Of a stretch of 64,000 nt of DNA, positions 51,025-61,841 are shown piece after piece. The DNA is from Floccularia luteovirens (Eukaryota; Basidiomycota; Agaricomycetes; Agaricales; Squamanitaceae). The DNA lies in assembly GCA_009739215.1 (NCBI GenBank), contig VSJF01000001.1, positions 248,001 to 312,000 on the forward strand. Direction: 5' to 3'. The stretch's first letter is position 1; each line of letters begins with the position of its first letter. The position numbers and the translations under genes were made by a program. Under the pieces are notes generated by a model, which was not told the origin of the DNA, searched no databases, and saw only the letters and a list, made by a program, of their open reading frames with translations.

Positions 51025-54000
51025 ATGGATCCTCCTTCGAACTCCATAACGACCAACGGAACATCAAATCACGACCCGCCAGCCGAACCAACCTCGTCAT
51101 TCGACCCAGAGATTTTTCGTTCGTATTTGATTGCCCTATTGCCACCATTACTTGGGGCATCACATATTGAACTTGACTCTTTGTTTGATCATGAATTTGA
51201 CGAGCGTGTGGCGCGTTTTGCTACTGAGAGTGGAGGAGTAATGTATGTTGTAAAAGTTAGAGAGGAATCCGAGAGTATGCATCTTGTACTTTTCTGCTTC
51301 ATTTCTTCAATAACATTTTTTTTGTTGGCACAGACGAAGCATCACCTTCATATTCATACCACCTCACCCCACATATTACTTATCATTCTTCAAATGTAAC
51401 AACGCTTGCCCTGATCAAACGTAGTCCTACCCTAGATCCCCTGACTCCATTGGCCACACAACTTCATTTTCTGAATCTATTCGGGGACGACGAAACACCA
51501 TACGAGAGCTTGCACGCTGTCGTAAGTTGCGGTGTGAAGCCATGGTTCGACGCTTTTGTGGGTGCGAGAGGGAGTGGAAAAGATGGTGATGCTAAGATGG
51601 GTGAGTCTTGTCACCTCTCTACTGTGAAATATGTTGAATTTGGATATCAAGGTATACCAATGACGAAGAAAAAGTTTGCCGAGCTGGAACTATCACTTCT
51701 TCATCTGCAGCAAAACGTAGAAATACCCGAAACACACCTCACCATACACCCCGTCATTCAAAGGGCTGTCGAACAGGTGCATTATCTGTTTATTTGATAA
51801 TACCATTTCATTCAAAGTCTTTGATTAAGGCGCAAGCTGCTGGAACACGTCCAAATATATCTCATATCCCGACAAAAATCCTAAACGACAGCACATTCCT
51901 TAACTCTCTACATGCCCACGTAAATGCATGGATAAAGTCTATTCAAGCAGTTACCAAACTCACGCGAGATGTTGCTTCCGGTACCGCATCACAAGAAATC
52001 AATTTCTGGCTAAGTCTTGAACGAGCTCTCGAGATAATCGAGACGCAACTGCGAAGCGAAGAGGTTAACATGGTCATGGATTGTCTACGAAATGCGAAGC
52101 GTTTTCATGCAACGGTTAGCTTCATCGCTGATACGGGACTGAAAGATGCAACGGATCTCGGTTGGTGTCTTCTTTATCGTTCACGCTGGCTGACTTAAAA
52201 ATCTTGGGTTATAGTGCACAAGTACAATCAGCTAATGAAAGACTTTCCTCTCAATGAACTCCTATCCGCTACCGACCTTGAAAAGGTGCAAGAGTCCCTC
52301 CTACTCATTTTCGGCCACATCAACCGCAAACTACGACTGTCCCCTTATCCTATCCGACGCGCCCTACCTCTAGTAGAAGCCATTTCTCGCGATTTCAACG
52401 ATCAAGTTCTTCGCATCTTAACTAACACACCGCCTTCCATACACACCATACGAAACGTTCGATCGCCTTCTTTCACAAACCATGAATATATTCCGCACGT
52501 GGGACGGTCAAATCAAGGAATTCACAGACGTAGCTCGTGAAGTTACGCGGAAACGTGGGGAAAAGTTCATTCCTATCAAAATTACACCTGCGCATGCTCG
52601 ATTACAAGAGAGGACGAGGTACCTACGAGATTGGAGGAAACAACATGAGCAGCTGGCGGTGATGACAGGACCGACGAAGGGGCTTGGAGGTGTGGGTATG
52701 GAGGTTGGGGGAATGGATATGGAGGAGGAGGTGAAGGAAGCGTATGAAGTTGTCAAGAGAATTGATGTGTTGGATGTGTCGGTCGGTAAGTCCTGCAAGT
52801 GTACACTCGGTTGATGAATTCATTTCTTACCTTCCACTAGAGGGTACGGAAATTTGGGTTGCAGCAGAAAACGTATACAATGAACGTGTTTCTCGCGTTG
52901 AGAACCAAATTATTGCCAGACTACGTGATAGACTGGTGACTGCGCGTAATGCGAATGAAATGTTCCGTGTATTCTCCAAGTTCAATGCACTTTTTGTTCG
53001 ACCGAAGGTTTGCATAATTGTCCCCAATACCCAACCATGAACATAACACTAATATAATGTCACGGTTTTTCCTAGATCCGAGGTGCCATTCAAGAATACC
53101 AGACACAACTCATTGAATCCGTAAAGGAAGATATAAAACATCTCCATGACAAAGTACGCATGTCTGTTTGGTTGCAATGAAATTATATCTTGAATAGATA
53201 ACCAATAGTTCAAAACACAATATCGTTTTTCCGAGGCATACCATATGTCACAAATGCGCGACTTACCTCCCATAGCTGGTGCCATCATCTGGGCACGTCA
53301 AATCGAGCGACAACTATTGACATATATGAAACGTGTCGAAGATGTACTCGGAAAAGGGTGGGAGCTCTATGCTGAGGGCCAGAAACTCCAATCCGAAAGT
53401 AGTGCATTCCGAAAAAAGCTCGATACCCGGCCGGTATATGAAGCTTGGTTACACGATATTAATCGACGGAACATGGGTGTCGATGGACGACTGTTCGAGA
53501 TCGTGCGGTTGCGTGGTGGTGGATTCCAGCTGGCAGTCAATTTCGACCCACAGATTATTACTTTGTTCAAGGAAGTGAGGAACTTGCTGTGGTTGAGCTT
53601 CCAAGTGCCACATGCGATAACGAATATGGCAAAAGATGCAAAGCGGGTTTATCCACATGCTGTAAGTTTGATGGAGACTGTTCGTACATATGGACAGACA
53701 TTGGACCTTGTGGAGAATAATAAGGGGATTGAATGGCTTGTAGCTGAGTATCGTAATGAATCTCAGCGTATGATCAACAAAGGTCAGTCAGAGTTATGTT
53801 AGTGCATTGTACTATATTGACCAGTATTATCAGGCATGAATATCCGCTGGGACCACTTTGTCAACCAATATGATACGTCAAGATATGTGTCCGGAGCGGA
53901 TGGTCGAGATAACCGACATATCCAATTTGTCCGCGAGTTTGCTAGTGTGGTTTCTGTGTTACAGGTGGGTGTTGTTGTTTTAGCTGTGATCGTTTTTCTG

Positions 54001-55248
54001 ATTGTTAACATTATCAACACAGGACAAGACAAATAATGTTATCGATTTATACAAGGATATCACCCGCGCTGTTGAGGATCTCGCTACATGTTCATATACT
54101 ACGGAAGCATTCTCAGAACTACTGAGTAAAGTTCAGGCCGCTGTAAGTACTCTCTTCTAGGGTGTGTCGCACCACACCGACATGCATGCTTCATAGATCG
54201 ATCGTCTGAACTTGGAAGGCTACGCTAATTTGGAACACTGGGTTGCTGAGCTAGACAAGCGAATTGAAGGCATCTTAATTCAACGATTAAAACAAATAAT
54301 TCAGGTATGGTGTGCAGAGTTCGACCGAACGACGGATGATCTCGATACCCGTCGCGATCCTCTTCCCCATCGAGATATACTTAATAAACGACGGGGTGAT
54401 AAGCGAATCAAAGAAGAAAAGGTTACCTCCCACTATAACAATGCAATTGGAGTTGACTAAAATATAGATTTTTAGTTTTTGGAAACCCATATGACTCTCA
54501 AATCAATAGTGCACGAAATCCGGATACAGAATCAAGTAATTTTCCTCGACCCACCAATAGAATACGCTCGTTCGACATGGATAACACAACTACACGATTG
54601 GTTGGGTGCGTGTTCTGTTCCTAACTTCCGAGACATGCACATAATAAACCTTATCTCGTTAGGTGTCATCTGTCGCCTACGGCGGATACAAAGTTCAAGA
54701 TACGAAATTGGGTTACAAATGCAAGGTGCTTCGGCGACAGAACCAACTTATACCTCATTAGTTAGTAATTCTATTGTTCCAGACAGACATTAGCTGATTT
54801 TAGATACGCCACAAAGCTCACACGTTTCGAGGACAGCACTCTGGAACGACCATTCTCCTTGATCGAGATCAAGGTCCAACAACTCAAAGATTACGTTGCG
54901 AAATGGCTTCAATTCCAATCATTGTGGGATCTAGAAGCCGAATACGTATTCAATCGATTGGGTGACTCTCTCGCACACTGGCAACAATTGTTAACAGAAA
55001 TCAAGAAAGCGAGATCTACATTTGACACCTCGGACACACAAAAATCATTTGGAGTGTGTGTTATTGATTATGAGCAAGTCCAAGCGAGAGTCAATGCGAA
55101 GTATGATTCTTGGCAAAGGGATATTCTTAGTCGATTTGGTGTGAAATTGGGGAATGCGATGAAAGAGATGCATGCTTCGATATTGAAGGCTAGGAATGAT
55201 CTGGAGCATCATTCGATAGAGGGTTTGGTTGGTGGACGGAGGATGTAG
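51025..55248 (+). CDS. dhc1: Cytoplasmic dynein heavy chain, N-terminal tail only (split gene)
   Basis: The tail dimerises the heavy chain and binds intermediate chains; the motor must come from a second gene. Start at ATG 51025 ([20 protein letters not shown]). About 14 exons can be joined, with conserved tail blocks: [166 protein letters not shown]-type [32 protein letters not shown] and [15 protein letters not shown]. The frame then stops at 55248 after LVGGRRM. Full-length chains (over 4,000 residues) continue at this point with linker and AAA modules; none follow in 2.5 kb. I estimate about 1,150-1,200 residues. A separate tail gene is documented in Schizophyllum commune (dhc1/dhc2), so this is probably not truncation damage. 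Confidence 0.88.
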
Positions 55249-57788
55249 TCTACTTCCTTCAAAGTTTATCATTAGTTCCCCCCGCCTTATTCCCTATATT
55301 CCATTCTTTCACTCGATACCCTTCTGTCTTGCCCACTCCCTCCCTCCATCCTGCACCTCATTCATCCTCATTTCGCCTACCCAAACCTTTTAGTCTATGT
55401 TATTCAGTTCAGTTGGCACACTCTCATTTTATATGCATTTCTGTATCTTGTGAACTTTATATCGGAATAATTAGTATATTTCCATCCCTATGCACAAAAA
55501 AGATCTAGACTTTCTACATATTTCACAGTCTTGAATAAAAACATCTTGAGGTATTCAAGAAACCGTGTAACTTAGTATACTGAGTCACGCGCACGCCCAA
55601 AGCTTAAACTTACAAATACTCACATGGTCCGTGCGCCAAGTCTGATCTTATATATATCAACACACCCGTCAAGTTTAGGTTTCTTTATCTCTTGTGCTCG
55701 GGCATGTACTGTCGCCAGTGAGGTTTCTACCGAGGCACAGTCTTTTTGCTGATTGCAAATTATACATCCGAACCCGTCTGATAGCTTCGGCTTTCAGCAA
55801 TTTTTGGAAAAAACCTTTCAAATTTTCGTAAATTTTGCCATTGATGTTTCCTCCTTTGACTTTGTGATGATGTGCAGTGTGTTTTGTACACAGAACGCAT
55901 TGTACATTTGAAAGTTGGGAGACTTAATTTCATTAGCTTTGATGTTTTTGTAGATGGAATACATTTTAGTTTTAACATTTAATTCTGAATGAATGCTAAC
56001 TAAATTGCATTTTGTTGAGCTTTAACTGATGTACGGATGTCGGTATCCTTGATCAAATCTGCTTTGTGGACATAACCATGCGGGATGCATGGAGGGTTCG
56101 GAACTTTTGTGCAGCAAGTCCGCTCTAAGTGGAAGGTAACAAATCCATGGCAGGTGTCGGACAAGTTACTCAACCATGAAACAGTAACACATGTGCGCAC
56201 TTTTACAGTTTCCATCATCATACTACAGAAAGAGGATTGATCATATCACGACAAAAATTCAGACACACACAATACCATATTATAACATTTAATCAAATCT
56301 CTCACATAATGGTGATCGTGATTGATCCAGAAGAGCGCCCAAAGGTTCTTATTTGATTGTACCCATACCTTTTATGTAGTATTCGAAAGTTGTACCAATC
56401 GCCTTGAAATACACTATAAATTGGGCTTACAGCCATATAGTAAATTCAACTAAGCTAAATCCAAAAAAGCTAAGGCTGTACCTATACTTCGTTAGAGTAA
56501 AATTAAAAGCTTCCGAGCTTCGATGCTTGCTTCAACAGTGCTTCAAAGTGATCAAAGAACCTTTCAGTGCCAGTCAAAGGATATCATGATCTCATCACAA
56601 AGTTGAAGTTGCTTTACCAGCTAAAACCGGGTCAAGGGAAAAGAAGTTTGGTCTCAGGAATTGTTTGGGATATTCTTAACTGCAGTACTGAAGTTTCTCA
56701 GTGGTGGAGTAGCGAAGAAATTCTACAGTACTCAAGGACTTGGCTAATCGTGGCGGCGGCCGACCTTCGGGGTGTCTACCGAAGTGAATACAAACAGAAT
56801 GGCAATCTGAGGTCATTGATGTACTTACGAACATATGTATTGAGTATATGCGTTGCAGGGAAAGGCAGGCTTTGAGTTTTTCTTTGATCGGATTCTGTAA
56901 GTGTTTTTGACAAAGCTGAGAGTTTCGGTCCGCGCGCGTATCCGTTCCATATTCACATACCAGCGAATTCAGCTGGCCTAGATGCCCATTAGAAGACAAA
57001 GAGTCAACTTCTGCCGTGAGACGCAAAGACAAAAAAAATTGCATTACCTTTGTTCTTGTCTTCTCAGTATATGCGCGGCGTAACGTAAGGGATTTGAATC
57101 CTTCCCGCAGGAAGCCCAGTAAAAAGGATTGTGGAGCGAATAAGTTACTGAAGATTGTTTTGGTACATTGAACAAGGGTTGGATAATTTTCGTTTCTGTA
57201 GTGATTCATCTTGTTGCTACACAAGCTCATTATATTGTTCCCAAGGAGGTAGGTCGGCGGATATATGGATTAGAAATTAATCTCCTTGCGGCAGAGAGAG
57301 ATGTAAGCAATCATCGTGGACGTACCTGAAGTGGACAAGATAGCCTCGAGGCCAGGGGTGAGATGATGAGAGTCTGGAAATGCAACGTTTTATGTTGACA
57401 ACGGCTGGCACATGATGATAGAGTCAAATAAGGAAATTGCATTGCAAGAAGAAAGGAAATGATTTGATTTGACTGCTTTGTTTCGTCTGTCTTTCTCGTG
57501 TAATAACATTGCTGTACCCTTGTCCTCGCCCTCGTCGTTGTCCTTGTTATTATTATCATCGTTTACCTTTCTTTACCTCTTTTCCTTTCACATATCACAT
57601 TTGATCCCTTCTCTTCGTCACCCCGTGGCCTCAAGAAGCTTCTGTCCCACAAAGACCGGCATATTTCCGAACTCATCGCTGTCATTCCCTCCGTCTTCCT
57701 TATCTCAACCACCGTTCCCCCTTGACGACACCTCAGTTCCCTTATCGTATCACTCCAATCCTGTCTTGCAATTCTCTTATCGCTCATC
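55249..57788. other. 2.5-kb intergenic region, dynein tail to G alpha
   Basis: The left end should be the dynein 3' UTR. The right end is a C/T-rich + strand tract (about 57470-57780), typical of basidiomycete promoters and 5' UTRs. No dynein motor exon occurs here. The longest open frame (56676-57230, minus strand, 184 codons) has no recognisable motif. Confidence 0.45.
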
Positions 57789-59516
57789 ATGGGATCGTGT
57801 ATCTCAACACCTGCAGGCAATGTGTCTGAGCAGGAGAAAGAAAAACATAGAGAGGTCGAGAAACAGCTAAAAGAAGTACGTCCCCGAATCTCACCCTCTG
57901 AGGCTATTTCAAAACCCTGTTCATCTATCACCACTCTAATGCTATTGTGTCATTCTCTTTAGGCGAAGGCAAAGTTGGCCTCTCAAGTCAAAGTCCGTGC
58001 TTTGCTTCTTGTGTAAACTTTACTGTCTAAATAAAATATACTATTCTCCAGGTTCTCCTTCTAGGATCTGGTGATTCTGGAAAGTCTACTATTCTAAAGG
58101 TATGACCCAACCTCTGCTGGGACGTCACTTGAGTTCCAGGTCTCTGCCTATTCTCCGAGTCTGTCTCTGAATTTGCCTTTTTCTTTCTCTTTCTCTTAGC
58201 AAATGCGCCTGATACACAAAGTTCCGTTCTCGCCGCATGAGATCGAATCATATCGACAGTTAGTGTTTGATAATTTAAACCGGGGGATGAAGTATCTACT
58301 GGATGCTATGGAAGATATGGGTTTGAAGGTTTCTGAAGAGAATATGGAACATCTGGATATTGTAGATGGTGTAAGAGATCTCCGAGACGGAGAAGCCTTT
58401 CCTATGTCATATTATGATCCCCTGAAATCCCTATGGTCGGACCCTAATGTTCAGAAAGCATGGGAGCGAGGTAATGAAGCGGCCCTTCCGGAAAAGTGAG
58501 TGGTCACCGGTTTTATTTCTATTCAATGGCGCATATGAACATCCATCCTACAGTTTGATGTACTTTTTTTCTTCGCTTGATCGCCTCTTTGATCCTCTTT
58601 ATCAACCAACAGAGCAAGATATCATTAGGTGTAGAGCACGGACTATTGGTATTACAGAAACAACGTTCAATCTTAGGGAGCATGAACTTCTCATGGTTGA
58701 TGTTGGTGGCCAAAAAAGCGAGCGACGGAAGTGGATACATTGCTTCCAGGATGTAACGAGTATTCTGTTTTTGGTGAGCCTAAGTGGCTATGACCAATGT
58801 CTAGTTGAAGACAAAGATGCGGTATGTAATCTCATCCACAGTATTGCTCTTCATGTTTCACATTTAATCATCATGATACATAGAATCAAATGCAAGACGC
58901 CATGACAATTTGGGATTCAATATGTCATTCACAGTGGTTCAAGCAAACATCAATAGTGAGATTCTAGTACCGTACCCACCAGCTGCTCCTTTATCATCTG
59001 ACACTTTAACCCCGAAGATTCTTTTCCTAAACAAGAACGATCTGTTCGAACAAAAGATTGCAACATCTGATATCAAAAACTTTTTCCCAGTATGTCATTG
59101 AAGCCGCTCATGAAGACTCTTTATTAATAGTTTTTCTTTTCCTCAGGATTTTGAGGGTGAACCTGGAGATATTCAAGCTGGACGAAATTACTTCAAGCGA
59201 CGTTTTGCAAAACTGGCGCAGAAGGCTGGTCGGTCGAAAGAGAGAGAAATATACATACAGTAAGTATTGTTCCTACGTATGATTCTATTAGGGTTTACTT
59301 CACTTACGTGGATAGTATAACAACGGCCACGGATACGGCCATGCTCAGAGTAGTAATGGCAGCAGTTGAAGGTAAGTGCCCCTTCAAGTCTATTTACTAA
59401 TCTGACCTTTTTCTCTTTCAGAGTGAGTTTTATTATCTTTTGATTCAAGATCCTTTTTTTCAATTTTAATCAGCATCGTCCTCCGCACAAATCTCGAGAA
59501 TGCGGCACTAATCTAG
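57789..59516 (+). CDS. Heterotrimeric G-protein alpha subunit
   Basis: GTPase switch coupling receptors to cAMP or MAPK signalling at the plasma membrane. Starts MGSCISTPAGNVSEQEKEKH at 57789; Gly2 and Cys4 are candidate myristoylation and palmitoylation sites. Exon 2 is only 30 nt (AKAKLASQVK). The P-loop GSGDSGKST (about residues 44-52) replaces the common GAGESGKS. Then QMRLIHKVPFSPHEIESYRQ and, after the helical domain, RCRARTIGITETTF (switch I with the ribosylatable Arg), MVDVGGQKSERRKWIHCFQD (switch II with Gln), ILFLNKNDLFEQKI (NKxD) and TTATDTAMLRVVMAAVE (TCAT motif). The conserved C-terminus DIVLRTNLENAALI (stop 59516) is reached only if a single base, A at 59422, is an exon between two introns of about 50 nt. 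Otherwise the protein ends AVEE or AVEASSSAQISRMRH. Confidence 0.92.
59422..59422 (+). other. Candidate single-nucleotide exon in the G alpha gene
   Basis: The preceding intron 59392-59421 spans GTAAGT..TTTCAG. Base 59422 is A. A GTGAGT donor follows at once (59423), and that intron ends AATCAG at 59473. Joining ..GAA G + A + C ATC GTC.. gives EDIVL, the expected C-terminal helix. Confidence 0.6.
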
Positions 59517-61841
59517 CCCCCACCCCTTTTCTTTATATTTATACATATGCCGTGTGATTTATATTTGCCTAACACATTTATCCTCTTATATTATACTTTC
59601 GAGTCAATTCACCCCTTCCTTCTTTTTTCAATTTTTCCTTTGCACTGTAACATAACATTCACGTGCAGAAAATACTCATGAAACCTTTTTCTCCCTATTT
59701 TTCTGCCATAAATACCTTTCCTCCAAACTCGGAATGTTCCCTTGGGTCGGCGCGGATTTCTATCCAAAAAAAAAATCTTTACAACACACAAATGTATCAC
59801 TTGCAATTGTCTGGAAAATGTTTCTTTATTTGCTCTCATGACATATAGTTCGATTGTCACCAACAACGTGAGTATCTAGGATTATGTTAAATTTCCCTTA
59901 ACAACCTTTCCTTTCCTTCGTCTTCATCCCCCCTGGATTAGAAAAAAATCGGCGCGCTGATTGTTATCTTGTTTGAATTGAACATAGATACGAAAAATTA
60001 TGCTGTGAAAAAACCATGCAATATCAATGGAAAATCGGCAAGAAAAAAAACCATTATTGATATGGCACGCAATGAACCCTACCCATGATGGCATAACCGA
60101 TGGGAAATGTATCAATTATATCCCCGGCATACACAATTTAATGAACAAGAAAGGAAGGAGGAACAAGGGGGGAAAAAGAAGAAATCGTACTTATGGTTTA
60201 TCAGAAGGTTTCTCGGTTTCCCCTCTCCCCTGGCCCGGTGCGCTCGCTTTTTTCCTCATACCGTCTATTTTAAGCACGTGTCAAGAGAAGATCTGGTTAC
60301 TGGGTGGGAGAGGGGGAGACTGCGAGTTGATGCATGATGGATTTCCAACACGTTCGTGAAAATCTGACAAAAGTCCACATGTATGGATGCAATCATGCGT
60401 AACTTTTTTTCTTTTCCTTTTTTCCCCCTTTGGTTGGTCTTTTGAAGAGTGCTTTCCCTCCCTGTACAAATTATAATCACTCCAACTGTCTTCCCTTTGT
60501 TGTTTTCCCTTTCATCTTTTCATCAATACTTTCTTTCATGCTATCTCTGATCTTTGTACAACTGCACCTCTCTGATATCCCTCAGAGTCCATAACGAAAT
60601 CGTATCTTAGATGTTCCTGGTTGCACACTCCTATACATAGCACTCACTGTAATAACTTTTGTTTTGTTTAGCTCTACTTTTCGTTCCTGTTTTGTGCTTT
60701 TTTGCTGTCCGTGTCTCTGTATTATCCTCATCCGAATTTCATTTTTGTAATTCATGTGTGCCCTAAAGTATTATCCACATATATGACACATAAACTCGGA
60801 ACTATAAAGAGAACAGTTTTGTGGTTAAACAAAAGCTGACATATGACAATCGGATGAAACACTCTGAGCGCATGGACATGTACTCGGATTCGGATTAATC
60901 GAAGGTCGATGATGTGGTCTTTTTTACGACATGGATGGACACGGGTTACGAGTTCTTTTCTCCGTCAACAAAATGAATATATATAGCTTATACTTGTACC
61001 GTGCTTGTAATAGTAAGTATGTACGTATACACACTGTCGTCATTCCATTTGAAAGGTACCATATGGTGCAGTGTGATCATCACAGCAGCAACTGCCGTGT
61101 GACAGTGAGAGACTTCCCATGACTTGTCCCCTCAATTATACGGGTAAGGCGGTGATCCTCGCTGACATCTGTAAATTATCTAATGATAATACTTAAAGTA
61201 AACCACGCTTCTGCAATGAATGATTCGGGACTCGGAGTGGGAGGTTACGCGTACGACCTGGTTCATTCTCTATCAGATTCTCTGATCCAAGTTTGAGAAC
61301 ATTCTCGGTTGGATCATCCCTGCTCTTTGTGGAGCGCTTGGGTACATAGAACTACGTAGGTTAGCGGCGCTTTGTATGTCGCGGGAGGGTTGTTTTCTTA
61401 AAATCTTTTATCATAATGATCGACCGATCGTTTTTGTGACCCTATTGCATTGGCGTGCAACCCTGCAATAGAGTGTACAGTCTACCCTAAGCTTGAATGA
61501 GCTCCAACGTGAGTTACTTGCAATAATCCCGTCTGATTTCCTATATGGATGCTCGGACCGTCAATTATATATGATAGATTTTGCGCTGGAGATGAAGTTT
61601 CCTTGTTGGTTAGTATTCTTTGCGATACAATGTTCTGGGTGGTTCAACGGCCAAAGTGCTTACATCGGTAGGAGTGATGACTACGAACATAGGTCACTGC
61701 TGTCACAAAAGGTCAAGTGACTTTACAAACCCTCAGTTTCTTCCAGTTTCTATCTGTGCAGAGGTGTATGTTTTACTATCAAACACAATTGAGAGTACTA
61801 GTCTAACTTCTAACATAGACTGCCACAGCTTTGAAACGAAA
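59517..61841. other. 2.3-kb intergenic region, G alpha to cullin
   Basis: C/T-rich 3' UTR of the G alpha gene at the left, cullin promoter at the right. No recognisable gene. The cullin could have an upstream exon here, since the frame is open back to 61620. Confidence 0.4.

Noticed and set aside
51025..55248. Dynein heavy chain as a truncated pseudogene
   Set aside because: All joined exons are in frame and conserved; a separate tail gene is documented in agaricomycetes.
57060..57120. tRNA-like T-arm (GATTCAAATCC on -)
   Set aside because: No matching A box, acceptor stem or TTC core; not a tRNA. No other B-box candidate was convincing in the window.
56676..57230. 184-codon open frame on -
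   Set aside because: No domain or signal recognised; AT-rich flanks and no supporting splice signals.
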